A DNA stretch of 33,806 nt from the NCBI GenBank assembly GCA_023416335.1, contig JAEZHY010000016.1, forward strand, positions 1 to 33,806, in the 5' to 3' direction. The stretch is from Pseudomonadota bacterium. GTDB taxonomy: Bacteria > Desulfobacterota > Syntrophobacteria > Syntrophobacterales > Syntrophobacteraceae. The position numbers and the translations under genes were made by a program. Numbering within the stretch: the first letter of the stretch is position 1; every line of letters starts with the position of its first letter. Shown here in pieces: positions 8,038-17,938 of the stretch. Under the pieces are notes generated by a model that saw nothing but the letters and a program-made list of their open reading frames with translations, searched no databases and was not told where the DNA came from.

Positions 8038-8862
8038 ATGAAGGGATCGCTCCTGTTTCAGTTTACGAGCGCGGATATCGATTTTCTCATTTCTTCAGCG
8101 CGGCCTGAAATGAGTGATCGCTACAGGTTCAGGCAACTGTTGATGGAAGATGAGCGTTTCCGTGACTTCACCCTGAGTGAGGAACGAATATTCCGCAATC
8201 TGATATCCAAAGAAGAAAACTTCGTCAGGATCTCTCCCAGGCTATATTTCGAGATTCTCCTCCGGCATGTCAAAAAGGAACTGGAAACGGCGGGACACAC
8301 CATCGAAGCCGCCGGTACTCACAGAGTTGCGGTATTCGATATCGGTGAAGTCAGAAACCTGCTTTCCGGGGAAGATGTGCTCCTCTATCTTGCCGACATG
8401 CTCAATTCGTTTACGCGGATTTCGAGTTACATCATATCCTACAGGGTAAAAAGCGGAATCCGGCGAAAGATACGATTCAACGACATGGACCTCGACAATC
8501 TCATCGGCATGTACGAATACGCCGATGACGAGGACAGGTTCGGCTTTTTGAAGCGCATTGCCGATATTTGCCTCTTTCTGCCCGCCATGTTTCCGGAATA
8601 TGTCGGTTACAGCTACAGGTATCCTCATTCCGGGCAGCTTCGTCCATCGGTCCCGGGAGTTTTCAGAAAGGATGCCGAAGAATATGAGGAGATAGGGAAG
8701 AATTTCTACAGGCTTGCTGCGGAGCATCCATTCTCGGAGGGACTCGAACGCGTTCTTCTTCTCTTGCACGACGGCTTTCGTGCTGCTCAAAAGCCGATCA
8801 ACTACCTGTCCCAGCGCTATCTGTCGTACAACAGGCAGGAACTTTTCAAATTGGGAGCCTGA
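8038..8862 (+). CDS. Conserved hypothetical protein, 274 aa
   Basis: I do not recognise a named family. The protein is charged, soluble and mostly alpha-helical by composition, with no signal peptide or membrane segment and no Cys metal motif. Notable parts are a hydrophobic VAVFDIGEVRNLL segment (about 99-111), an acidic NDMDLDNLIGMYEYADDEDRF stretch (about 148-168) and a helical C-terminus. ATG at 8038 has GGAAG ten bases upstream. A possible promoter lies at 7957 (TTGACT) with a poor -10. It stands alone between the aor terminator and groES, and a candidate terminator follows. Codon use looks like that of its neighbours, so it is probably a real gene. Confidence 0.7.
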   Translation: MKGSLLFQFTSADIDFLISSARPEMSDRYRFRQLLMEDERFRDFTLSEERIFRNLISKEENFVRISPRLYFEILLRHVKKELETAGHTIEAAGTHRVAVFDIGEVRNLLSGEDVLLYLADMLNSFTRISSYIISYRVKSGIRRKIRFNDMDLDNLIGMYEYADDEDRFGFLKRIADICLFLPAMFPEYVGYSYRYPHSGQLRPSVPGVFRKDAEEYEEIGKNFYRLAAEHPFSEGLERVLLLLHDGFRAAQKPINYLSQRYLSYNRQELFKLGA

Positions 8863-8912
8863 TAAAAAGCAGGTTCCCACTCGTCCGGGTTCTCGGCGGC
8901 TGAGGTAACGGG

Positions 8913-8944
8913 AACGGTGTGTTTTTCAGGCAGCACCGTTTTCG
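8913..8944 (+). terminator. Candidate terminator hairpin
   Basis: AACGGTG (8913-8919) pairs with CACCGTT (8934-8940), with a 14-base loop, followed by TTCG. The loop is large and the T run short, so termination would be weak. Confidence 0.4.
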
Positions 8945-8956
8945 ATGAAATTGGAC

Positions 8957-8984
8957 TTGCATTTTTTTTCGTTCGTCTTATATT
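8957..8984 (+). promoter_or_regulatory. Sigma-70-type promoter of groESL
   Basis: TTGCAT (8957-8962) and TATATT (8979-8984) are separated by 16 bases. The CIRCE operator begins two bases downstream, so it covers the transcription start, as is usual for HrcA-repressed groE promoters. Confidence 0.7.
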
Positions 8985-8986
8985 GG

Positions 8987-9013
8987 CTAGCACTCGACCA
9001 AAATGAGTGCTAA
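8987..9013 (+). promoter_or_regulatory. CIRCE operator (HrcA-binding site)
   Basis: CTAGCACTC (8987-8995), nine spacer bases, GAGTGCTAA (9005-9013). It differs from the TTAGCACTC-N9-GAGTGCTAA consensus only at the first base. It lies 73 bases before groES, and implies heat-shock control by HrcA, whose gene is outside the window. Confidence 0.95.
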
Positions 9014-9086
9014 TAGAGCGCCTTCGTCGCCAATCTTCGTTTAAAACCCTTTTGTTTGGGAACCTAAATCAAAGGAGTGTTGCAGC

Positions 9087-9374
9087 ATGAAATTCAGACC
9101 TCTTCACGACCGAGTCATTGTAAAGCGTCTCGATGAACAGGAAAGGACCGTTGGGGGTATCATCATCCCGGATACCGCAAGGGAAAAACCCCAGCAGGGT
9201 AAAGTGATCGCCGTGGGGACCGGGACGATTCTGAAGAACGGACAGGTCGTACCTCTTCAGGTGAAGGAAGGCGACCGCGTGCTTTTCGGCAAGTACGCCG
9301 GAACTGAAGTGAAATTCGGTGATGAAGAGCACTTGGTAATGCGGGAAGACGATATTCTGGGAATTCTTGATTAA
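9087..9374 (+). CDS. groES: Co-chaperonin GroES (Cpn10)
   Basis: This 95-residue GroES forms the heptameric lid that caps GroEL and encloses folding substrate in the cytoplasm. The family signature [15 protein letters not shown] is at 5-19. The mobile loop that contacts GroEL follows (about 20-33, containing GGIIIPDTA), then GKVIAVGTG and the C-terminal DILGILD. Length is normal for a bacterial Cpn10. ATG at 9087 is preceded by AGGAGTG. groEL follows after 39 bases, and both are controlled by the CIRCE site upstream. Confidence 0.98.
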   Translation: MKFRPLHDRVIVKRLDEQERTVGGIIIPDTAREKPQQGKVIAVGTGTILKNGQVVPLQVKEGDRVLFGKYAGTEVKFGDEEHLVMREDDILGILD

Positions 9375-11069
<1,695 letters not shown>

Positions 11070-11117
11070 TAAGCTGCCGCTGCCGGCGGAACTTGTTTCC
11101 GCCGCTGTTTGTATATG

Positions 11118-11151
11118 AAAAACCAGGGCCCCTGCGGGCCCTGGTTTTTTT
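11118..11151 (+). terminator. Rho-independent terminator of groESL
   Basis: ACCAGGGCCC (11122-11131), loop CTGC, GGGCCCTGGT (11136-11145), then six T, with matching A upstream. Perfect 10-bp stem. Confidence 0.95.
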
Positions 11152-11274
11152 GTCTGCGATCCGGCGTCATCTTTCCGACCCGTCTTCCCGCTGCCATTTG
11201 AGGCTGGCCGATGTTCAGGCAGAGAGACCTCTCACCGCTAGGACCCCATCCCCGCTGGTACCCTTCACCCCGCT

Positions 11275-11300
11275 GGTACCCAAGCTCTTGCTTGGGCACC
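11275..11300 (+). repeat. REP-like hairpin (copy a)
   Basis: CGCTG precedes GGTACCCAAGC, loop TCTT, GCTTGGGCACC. First of three copies within the tandem array; same orientation as copies b and c. Confidence 0.8.
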
Positions 11301-11495
11301 CCGCTCCAGAAGCTCCCGCTTCTCTTCGGGTGCGCAAAGGCGATGGTGATTGGACAGCAGGGACCAGGTGCCCTCGGCCTATGTTCGGTCGGAGGTCCGT
11401 CATCCCGCTGCCGTATTTGAGACCAGCTGATATTCAGGCAGAGAAACCTCCCTCCCGCTGGTACCCATCCCCCCGCTGGTACCCTTCACCCCGCT

Positions 11496-11521
11496 GGTAC
11501 CCAAGCTCCTGCTTGGGCACC
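11496..11521 (+). repeat. REP-like hairpin (copy b)
   Basis: CGCTG then GGTACCCAAGC, loop TCCT, GCTTGGGCACC, 221 bases after copy a. Confidence 0.8.
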
Positions 11522-11698
11522 CCGCTCCAGAAGCTCCCGCTTCCCTTTCGGCGCACGAAGGCGATGGTGAATGGACAGCGGGAACCAGGTGCCCTCGGCC
11601 TATGTTCGGTCGGAGGTCCGTCATCCCGCTGCCGTATTTGAGACCAGCTGATATTCAGGCAGAGAAACCTCCCTCCCGCTGGTACCCTTCACCCCGCT

Positions 11699-11724
11699 GG
11701 TACCCAAGCTCCTGCTTGGGCACC
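11699..11724 (+). repeat. REP-like hairpin (copy c)
   Basis: Sequence identical to copy b, 203 bases further on because one sub-repeat is missing in this unit. Confidence 0.8.
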
Positions 11725-11935
11725 CTGCTTTAGAAGCTCCAGCTTCCCATCGGTGGGAAGGCGATCGGGATTGCATTAACCGATGATCTCCGGAACCAAA
11801 ATCCTCCCAAGGATGCTACTACCTACAAAGTTCTGGTTGACATTTACTCCAAATCCCTGATTATCCAGCAATTGTATCGTCCTGTACACCGCCCGCCTTT
11901 TCCTGATCTGCTTCTCTTATCAGCAGGAGTGATCC

Positions 11936-12469
11936 ATGCCCCGCAGCCGCTACCGAGTGATGGACTGCAAATTCCCGCATTTCATGACTGCGACCATCAA
12001 CAACTGGCTCCCGGTATTTACCCGTCCGGAAACGATGGAGATCGTCCTGAACTCCTGGCGTTTTCTTCAGCAGCACAGCGGCTTTGAGATATTTGGCTAT
12101 GTCGTCCTGGAAAACCACTTGCATCTCGTGGCTCGTTCTCCAGACCTCGCCCAAGATATTCAGCGGTTTAAATCCTACACGGCGAGAGAAATCGTGGCGC
12201 TCCTCGAGGCAGAGCGAGTAGTCCGGCTGTTGAGCTTGCTCCAATACTCGAAACGCTCGTACAAATCGGACTCCACCTATCAGGTCTGGGAGGAGGGAAG
12301 TCTCCCGGAGATCATAATAAGTGAAGCGGTGCTGAAGCAGAAATTGGATTACATCCATCAGAATCCGGTCAAGCGGGGGTATGTAGATTGTGCCGAGCAT
12401 TGGCGCTATTCGAGTGCGCGGAATTACGCGGGACTCCGCGGATTGCTGGAGGTTCGCATGGGCTGGTAG
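11936..12469 (+). CDS. REP-associated tyrosine transposase (RAYT, Y1/HUH family)
   Basis: This 177-residue single-domain HUH nuclease is of the IS200/IS605 Y1 type. Family members cut and rejoin single-stranded DNA at REP hairpins. The metal-binding HUH motif is H61-L-H63 in VLENHLHLVA, and the catalytic tyrosine is probably Y81 in FKSYTAREI. The C-terminal YIHQNPVKRGYV (139-150) and WRYSSARNY (156-164) are hallmarks of RAYTs. ATG at 11936 has AGGAG seven bases upstream. The gene is intact, with hairpins a-c upstream and an inverted copy d 48 bases after the stop, which supports a REPtron rather than a classical insertion sequence. No terminal inverted repeats or target duplication are visible. 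Confidence 0.9.
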   Translation: MPRSRYRVMDCKFPHFMTATINNWLPVFTRPETMEIVLNSWRFLQQHSGFEIFGYVVLENHLHLVARSPDLAQDIQRFKSYTAREIVALLEAERVVRLLSLLQYSKRSYKSDSTYQVWEEGSLPEIIISEAVLKQKLDYIHQNPVKRGYVDCAEHWRYSSARNYAGLRGLLEVRMGW

Positions 12470-12517
12470 GTGTTGGCCGGGGTCAAGCGGGGCGTGAGAG
12501 ATTCGTCTGCGGGGCGG

Positions 12518-12543
12518 GGTTCCCAAGCCGGAGCTTGGGAACC
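12518..12543 (-). repeat. REP-like hairpin (copy d), perfect stem, inverted
   Basis: GGTTCCCAAGC, loop CGGA, GCTTGGGAACC: a perfect 11-bp stem. The CGCTG tag lies at its right edge on the minus strand, so it is opposite in orientation to copies a-c and brackets the transposase gene. Confidence 0.85.
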
Positions 12544-13108
12544 AGCGAACTCGATTGTACAATTTTGTACCGAAATGTCTCTCCACTGCACAGATTATAC
12601 ACAAATGTCACAAATTTCAGGCCACACACGCATCCCATTGTAAGAGCTTGAACTGCAAGTGCTTGATATCTTTATATCTCATTATTCGCAGAACGCGCCG
12701 GCATGTCGGATGCATGTCATAATTTACTCCCCCTGCCGATCATGAGATGGAATGCCTGAGATGGAACGGGTTAATGGGGTTATTTTGCTTTCTTGCCGGA
12801 AGGCCCTGAAATGTTGAAATTATCTTGTCCGGCACATATCCGGTGCGGCAAAGGAGGCGGGGGAATGTCGCGAACGGCTTGCGTGCAACATTTTGGAATT
12901 CAAACGATGCGCATTGGCTGCCGGATATGCGGTCCGACTTGTTCCAGTCGGTATGATACGTTTTTCTGCAGACCGGCTTTCTCGATTGACAGGTTTCACT
13001 TTTTATGTTGTAACGTGACCCCATTCCATAAAAGATTATTGAGATTCTCGTAGCGGGCATTCCAAAAGCGAATCAAAATCCGTAACAATCAGACAGAAGG
13101 GAGGCAGT
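12544..13108. other. 565-bp intergenic region upstream of the liv operon
   Basis: No credible gene is present. It holds a perfect small hairpin CCGACT/AGTCGG near 12937-12954 followed after nine bases by TTTTT, a promoter candidate at 12986 and the ribosome site GGGAGG for livJ at about 13099. AT content rises towards the promoter. I see no riboswitch that I can name. Confidence 0.5.
12986..13014 (+). promoter_or_regulatory. Candidate promoter of the liv operon
   Basis: A consensus TTGACA (12986-12991) lies 17 bases before TGTAAC (13009-13014). The -35 is perfect and the -10 matches 4 of 6. It is 95 bases before the livJ start. Confidence 0.45.
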
Positions 13109-14278
13109 ATGCGGAAACTGGCCATTTTTACAGGATTGACTTTGCTGGCGGCTTTTGCGCTGGCACCGGCGGCTTGGAGCGCCGACACAATCAAGATCGG
13201 TTTCAACATTCCACTCACGGGAGATATTCCGAAGGTGGGTGAATGTTCCAAATATGCTGCCGAGATTCGGCTTGCGGAAATTAACGGCGCCGGCGGACTC
13301 AAAGTCGGAGACAAGACCTATAAGCTCCAGTTCATCTACGAGGATAATGAATCCAAAGCTGAATCGGCGACCGCCGCTGCCCTCAAGCTGATAACCCAGG
13401 ACGAAGTGCTTGCCATCATCGGACCTCAGTCCAGCAAGCAGGCAATTCCCGCCGGCGAAGTCTGCAATGCCAACAAGACCCCGATGATTTCACCCTGGTC
13501 GACCAACCCCAAGACCACGGAAAACAGGCCGTATGTTTTCAGGGCATGTTTTCTGGATCCTTTCCAGGGACCGGTCGTAGCCAAGTTCGCGAGCGAGGAA
13601 TTCAGCGCGAAGAAGGCTGCTGTTCTTTATGATATCGCAAGCGACTATCCCAAGGGGCTTGCTGAATTCTTTAAAGAAGCCTTCGAAAAGATCAATGGAC
13701 CGGGTTCGGTTGTCGCTTTCGAAACATTCACCACGAAAGACAAAGATTTCAGCGCTCAGCTGACCAAAATCACCAAATCCGGCGCCGATGTCCTCTTTAC
13801 CCCGCAGTACTATGATGAAGTTCCCCTTATCGTCAAGCAGGCTCGGGAACTTGGCTGGAACAAGCCTATCCTCGGCAGCGACAGCTGGGGTTCCGCTGAA
13901 CTTATGAACCTGTGCGGTGACGGCTGCAAAGGATATTACTTCAGCACGCATTACGCCGCTGCAGGCGCGAAGGGCGCAACCAAGGAATTCATCGACAAGT
14001 ACAATGCGAAGTATGGCTATGTGCCCGATGATGTTGCAGCTCTTACCTGGGATGCAATCAACCTGATGTGCCAGGCGATTCAGAGCACCGGCGGAATTAC
14101 CGGCAAAATGGACAAAGATCGCGATGCCGTTAAAGACAAACTGACCCAGGTTAAGGATTTCGACGGGATCACCGGAAAGATGACCTTCAGCCCGGGTGGG
14201 AACCCGACCAAGTGCGCGGTTATAGTTAAGATTAGCGACAAGGGCGAATTCGAGTTCTACAAGTCCGTTTGCCCCTGA
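13109..14278 (+). CDS. livJ: Branched-chain amino-acid ABC transporter, periplasmic binding protein
   Basis: This 389-residue type I periplasmic binding protein captures the ligand and delivers it to LivHM. Residues 1-24 are a Sec signal peptide cleaved after AWSA. The mature start DTIKIGFNIPLTGDIPKVG is the usual opening of LivJ/LivK-like proteins. IIGPQSSKQAIPAGEVC (about 112-128) and the SDSWGSAEL segment (about 256-264) belong to the ligand cleft. The ligand is inferred: leucine, isoleucine or valine are typical, but close relatives bind amides or aromatic acids. ATG at 13109 is preceded by GGGAGG. A terminator-like hairpin separates it from the permease genes, which would give more binding protein than membrane subunits. 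Confidence 0.93.
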   Translation: MRKLAIFTGLTLLAAFALAPAAWSADTIKIGFNIPLTGDIPKVGECSKYAAEIRLAEINGAGGLKVGDKTYKLQFIYEDNESKAESATAAALKLITQDEVLAIIGPQSSKQAIPAGEVCNANKTPMISPWSTNPKTTENRPYVFRACFLDPFQGPVVAKFASEEFSAKKAAVLYDIASDYPKGLAEFFKEAFEKINGPGSVVAFETFTTKDKDFSAQLTKITKSGADVLFTPQYYDEVPLIVKQARELGWNKPILGSDSWGSAELMNLCGDGCKGYYFSTHYAAAGAKGATKEFIDKYNAKYGYVPDDVAALTWDAINLMCQAIQSTGGITGKMDKDRDAVKDKLTQVKDFDGITGKMTFSPGGNPTKCAVIVKISDKGEFEFYKSVCP

Positions 14279-14304
14279 TGTATCCGAGTAGAGCCATGTG
14301 AATG

Positions 14305-14332
14305 GAAAGGCGGGAAGCAATTCCCGCCTTTC
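14305..14332 (+). terminator. Partial terminator between livJ and livH
   Basis: GAAAGGCGGGAA (14305-14316), loop GCAA, TTCCCGCCTTTC (14321-14332): a perfect 12-bp stem. The following bases are only moderately T-rich (TCTATG), so read-through into livHMGF is likely; such hairpins also protect the livJ message. Bases 14333-14481 hold no gene. Confidence 0.7.
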
Positions 14333-14481
14333 TCTATGAATTGCACTTCGGGCGGGATTTCGTTCAAACATTCAGTTATTTTAAAAAAAACAGTTTACCC
14401 GATTGTCGTTCCATGTTTTTATTCGCCTGCTTCCGGTCCGCGGGAGCATGACAGTAAACCTTTTTTCCCTGAGGGATAGTT

Positions 14482-15411
14482 TTGTCTTTCGAGATTTTCT
14501 TCCAGAATTTGCTCAATGCCCTGCAGTGGGGAAGCTTTTACGCCCTCATCGCCCTCGGTTATACGATGGTCTACGGGGTACTGCTTCTGATCAATTTCGC
14601 GCACGGCGATATCTTCATGGTGGGGGCCTACATCGGATTCTTCCTCGCTACTTTTCTCCTCGGGCATCATGCGGGATTAATACCCGGGTTGCCGCCAGCT
14701 CTCATTTTCGGAATTACCGTGCTGGTGACGATGATCATTACAGCGGGTGTAGGCGTCGCGATAGAGCGGATAGCCTACCGTCCCCTGCGGCGAAAGGGTG
14801 CATCCCGCCTGTACGTGGTCATCACGGCCCTCATGTGCGGCCTCATCCTTGAAAACGGCAATCTCGCCCTTCTCGGAGCGAGTCGCCGGAATTTCCCGGA
14901 ACTGCTTCCCCAGGGAATTCACAATATCGGAGGAGTCACTTTCACCAATGTGAAAATTCTGGTGATCGTGGCAACCGTGCTCGTGTTCATCCTGCTGGAG
15001 ACAATCGTTCGCAAAACGAAGCTGGGAATGGCGATGCGTGCCATATCCTATGACAGGATGGCGGTCCCTCTCATGGGCATTCCAGTGGACACCGTAATAG
15101 TCTTCACATTTATCCTCGGTTCCTCCATGGCCGCTCTGGCAGGAGTGCTTTTTGCCACTGCCTATCCGGTGCTCGAACCGTACATGGGGGCGCTTGTCGG
15201 ATGGAAAGCGTTCATTGCTGCCGTCCTGGGCGGAATCGGTGAAATCCGCGGCGCTTTTGCAGGAGGTTTCCTCCTGGGATTCGTCGAAATCTTTGTCGCG
15301 GCCTTATTCCCGTCAACCCTTCGGGACCTTATTGCTTTCAGCATTTTGCTGATATTCCTGAGTATAAAGCCGACCGGCATCTTCGGGGTTGCCCGGGCAA
15401 CTAAAATTTAG
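14482..15411 (+). CDS. livH: Branched-chain amino-acid ABC transporter permease LivH
   Basis: The 309-residue inner-membrane permease pairs with LivM to form the channel. It has about eight hydrophobic segments. The family motif ALGYTMVYGVLLLINFAHGD is at about 22-41, and the cytoplasmic ATPase-contact region near GKAFIAAVLGGIGEIRGAFAGG is at about 234-256. The start is TTG at 14482, following GAGGGAT at six bases; no better start exists before the first membrane helix. livM follows 11 bases after the stop. Confidence 0.95.
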   Translation: MSFEIFFQNLLNALQWGSFYALIALGYTMVYGVLLLINFAHGDIFMVGAYIGFFLATFLLGHHAGLIPGLPPALIFGITVLVTMIITAGVGVAIERIAYRPLRRKGASRLYVVITALMCGLILENGNLALLGASRRNFPELLPQGIHNIGGVTFTNVKILVIVATVLVFILLETIVRKTKLGMAMRAISYDRMAVPLMGIPVDTVIVFTFILGSSMAALAGVLFATAYPVLEPYMGALVGWKAFIAAVLGGIGEIRGAFAGGFLLGFVEIFVAALFPSTLRDLIAFSILLIFLSIKPTGIFGVARATKI

Positions 15412-15422
15412 GTTTCCGTTAT

Positions 15423-16448
15423 ATGCGCAGTTACAGTTCAATCCTGTCGTATGTCATGCTCTGCGTTCTGGCGGTAATCGCCGCCAAGACGGGCATTCTG
15501 AACGCTTATGTCCAGATTGTGATCATGTTTGTCGGCATCAACATTATTCTCTCCGCTTCGCTCAACCTGGTAAACGGATACATGGGCGAATTCTCAGTGG
15601 GGCATGCCGGCTTCATGGCGGTTGGGGCTTACATTACTTCCATACTCAATGTAATTCTGTTCACCAAGACGTCAGAGTTCGGACCGTCGTGGCTTTCTCC
15701 TTCGAGCGCCATCTTCCTCTTTCCCGTCACACTGTTCATCGGCGGAATAGGGGCTGCCCTTGTCGGACTGCTCGTCGCGATTCCTTCGTTCAAAACGCGC
15801 GGTGACTATCTGGCTATCATAACTCTGGCCGTCAATTACATAGTGAAGAGCAGCATCGAGAATATCCAGGCCATTGGCGGAGCACGCGGCTTCATGGGTA
15901 TGCGCAACGTGGTCAACGCCATGCAGGATGTCGTAAACCTGCCGTGGAACCTCGTCTGGGTTCTTGTCTGCGTTGGAGTTACGGTCTGGATTATCTACCG
16001 GTTCGTTAACTCTACTTACGGTAAAGGCATTATCGCCGTGCGGGACGACGAAATTGCCGCCGAAATCATGAGCGTCGATACGCACCGGATGAAGCTGGTC
16101 GCGTTCATGCTCTCCTCGGGGCTTGCCGGTATAGCGGGCGGGCTGTTCGCGCACGTGCTCGGCTACATCAACCCCGGCACTTTTACCATCATGAAATCGA
16201 CTGAAGTTCTCGTCATGGTTTACCTGGGCGGTATGGGGTCCCTTAGCGGATCGGTGATCAGCGCCATCGTGCTCACGCTTGCCTTGGAAGCTTTCCGGCC
16301 GCTTCAGGTTGCGAAATGGGTCGTTGTGCCGCTCCTGCTCATTCTGCTTATGCTGTTCAGGCCGGAAGGCATAATGGGACACCGGGAACTGACGGACGTA
16401 TTTCCGAGACTGCGCAGGTGGTTCGGAGCAAAAGAGGGGCAGGCATAA
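15423..16448 (+). CDS. livM: Branched-chain amino-acid ABC transporter permease LivM
   Basis: The 341-residue second channel subunit has the LivM signatures NLVNGYMGEFSVGHAGFMAVG (about 48-68), FKTRGDYLAIITLA (about 122-135) and the C-terminal coupling region VYLGGMGSLSGSVISA (about 268-283). Multiple transmembrane helices cover most of the protein, and a short basic tail ends at PRLRRWFGAKEGQA. ATG at 15423 follows livH by 11 bases with TAGG upstream. livG begins one base after its stop, so translation is coupled. Confidence 0.95.
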   Translation: MRSYSSILSYVMLCVLAVIAAKTGILNAYVQIVIMFVGINIILSASLNLVNGYMGEFSVGHAGFMAVGAYITSILNVILFTKTSEFGPSWLSPSSAIFLFPVTLFIGGIGAALVGLLVAIPSFKTRGDYLAIITLAVNYIVKSSIENIQAIGGARGFMGMRNVVNAMQDVVNLPWNLVWVLVCVGVTVWIIYRFVNSTYGKGIIAVRDDEIAAEIMSVDTHRMKLVAFMLSSGLAGIAGGLFAHVLGYINPGTFTIMKSTEVLVMVYLGGMGSLSGSVISAIVLTLALEAFRPLQVAKWVVVPLLLILLMLFRPEGIMGHRELTDVFPRLRRWFGAKEGQA

Positions 16449-16449
16449 A

Positions 16450-17235
16450 ATGGCTCTTCTCGAAGTAAATAATGTTACGCACTTTTTTGGCGGTCTCAGG
16501 GCTGTCTACAATCTCAACCTGACATTGCAGGGCGGCGAGCTGATGGGCCTGATCGGTCCAAACGGCGCCGGCAAGACCACGATTTTCAACCTGATCAGCG
16601 GTTTTTATCGACCGACCGAAGGTGAGGTGAAATTCCAGGGGCGGGAAATTGCCGGGCTAAGACCCCACCAGGTGACCTCGCTCGGTATGGCCCGGACTTT
16701 CCAGAACATACGTCTGTGGAACAGCCTGACCGTTTTTGAAAATCTCTGTATTTCCCAGCACACAAACCTGGGCTATGGGTTCTGGGGGTCTGTGCTTCGG
16801 ACGTCGGGATTTGTGACGAGCGAGCGTCGGATCAAGAAGACTGCAGAGGAACTCCTGGACCTGATGGGTCTGCGGCACTACGCCCTGGAATTCCCCAAGA
16901 ACCTTCCCTACGGTCTCCAAAGACGGGTTGAGATCGGACGTGCCCTGACGCTTCGCCCGAAACTGCTCCTGCTCGATGAGCCGGCGGCGGGTATGAATCC
17001 GGGCGAGGTGGACCAGCTCATAGAGATGATCCGATGGATCCGCAACGAATTTAAACTGACCATCTGCCTGATAGAACACCACATGCGGGTTGTCATGAAC
17101 GTTTGTGACCGCATGAAGGTTGTAGATTTCGGCGAGACGATCGCGGAAGGTTCGCCGGAAGAGATAAAGCAAAATCCCCGAGTTATTCAGGCTTACCTGG
17201 GAGAAGAAGAACCGGCCCATGCTCGAAGTAAATGA
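16450..17235 (+). CDS. livG: Branched-chain amino-acid ABC transporter ATPase LivG
   Basis: The 261-residue ATPase drives LivHM. The Walker A motif GPNGAGKTT is at 36-44. The signature loop reads LPYGLQRRVEIGRAL (variant LPYGLQRR, normal for LivG), and Walker B is LLLLDEPAAGMNP with the switch His in IEHHMRVV. GMARTFQNIRLW is the LivG-specific Q-loop region. ATG at 16450 is preceded by GAGGGGC. Its last 17 bases overlap the start of livF. Confidence 0.97.
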   Translation: MALLEVNNVTHFFGGLRAVYNLNLTLQGGELMGLIGPNGAGKTTIFNLISGFYRPTEGEVKFQGREIAGLRPHQVTSLGMARTFQNIRLWNSLTVFENLCISQHTNLGYGFWGSVLRTSGFVTSERRIKKTAEELLDLMGLRHYALEFPKNLPYGLQRRVEIGRALTLRPKLLLLDEPAAGMNPGEVDQLIEMIRWIRNEFKLTICLIEHHMRVVMNVCDRMKVVDFGETIAEGSPEEIKQNPRVIQAYLGEEEPAHARSK

Positions 17236-17938
17236 TCTTCACGTAAAATATGGGAATATTGAGGCCCTCCACGGAATTTCCTTTCGTGTGGAGGAGGGGG
17301 AAATCGTCGCTTTGCTGGGAGCCAACGGGGCAGGCAAATCGACCACTCTGATGAGTGTCATGCGTATGCCGCCGCCGGAGGGTCCTCAGGTTACCAGGGG
17401 AGAAATCCGGTTCAACGGTACCGACCTGCTTCCGGTCGCCGCGCACACGTTGGTTGCGAAACACGGTATCGGCCTCGTTCCCGAAGGGCGTCACATATTC
17501 GGAAATCTCTCCGTCTTTGAGAACCTGAAACTCGCCACATACGCGCGGACGGACAAAGATCAGGTCGAAAAAGACTACGAGCGCGTCTTCGCTCTTTTCC
17601 CGCGCCTTGCCGACCGCAGGACTCAGAGAGGGGAACTGCTCAGCGGCGGTGAGCAGCAGATGCTTGCAATCGGCCGTGCATTCATGAGCGGAGTGCGTTT
17701 CATTCTTCTCGACGAACCCTCGATGGGTCTGTCTCCGTTGCTCATGCAGGAGCTTTTCCGGGTGCTCAAAGAAATAAATGAAAGCGGGACGACCATTCTT
17801 GTTGTTGAACAAAACGCCCGAATTGCTCTAAAGTATGCCCACCGTGCTTATGTTCTGGAAGCCGGGAAGATCGTTCTGGAGGGCAGCGCGGATGCGCTGG
17901 CAAATAATTCTGAGATACAGAAGGCATACCTGGGATAA
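17219..17938 (+). CDS. livF: Branched-chain amino-acid ABC transporter ATPase LivF
   Basis: The 239-residue second ATPase forms a heterodimer with LivG. Walker A GANGAGKST is at 34-42, the signature is LLSGGEQQML, Walker B is FILLDEPSMGLSP, and the switch residue lies in LVVEQNARIAL. LVPEGRHIFGNLSVFENL is diagnostic of LivF. It overlaps livG by 17 bases and its stop codon is directly followed by the serA ATG. Confidence 0.97.
   Translation: MLEVNDLHVKYGNIEALHGISFRVEEGEIVALLGANGAGKSTTLMSVMRMPPPEGPQVTRGEIRFNGTDLLPVAAHTLVAKHGIGLVPEGRHIFGNLSVFENLKLATYARTDKDQVEKDYERVFALFPRLADRRTQRGELLSGGEQQMLAIGRAFMSGVRFILLDEPSMGLSPLLMQELFRVLKEINESGTTILVVEQNARIALKYAHRAYVLEAGKIVLEGSADALANNSEIQKAYLG

Larger units (their letters stand above)
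11184..11790 (+). repeat. Tandem array of 217/221-bp units with nested 18-bp repeats
   Basis: Three head-to-tail units start at 11184, 11401 and 11622. The first two are 217 and 221 bp, and the third is shorter and decays after about 11750. Units two and three are nearly identical over their first 65 bases. Each contains short CCCGCTGGTACCC sub-repeats (two or three per unit) and one CCCAAGC/GCTTGGG hairpin; unit three lacks one 18-base sub-repeat. Open frames across it (for example 11093-11641) merely translate the repeat. The array lies between the groEL terminator and the RAYT gene. Bases 11790-11935 hold no recognisable feature. Confidence 0.9.

Noticed and set aside
11093..11641. 182-codon frame with repeated WYPSPRWYPS segments
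   Set aside because: It only translates the tandem repeat array and starts inside the groEL terminator; no ribosome site.
11184..11790. Possible CRISPR array
   Set aside because: Repeats are about 220 bp, head to tail, without unique spacers of constant length, and no cas gene is present.
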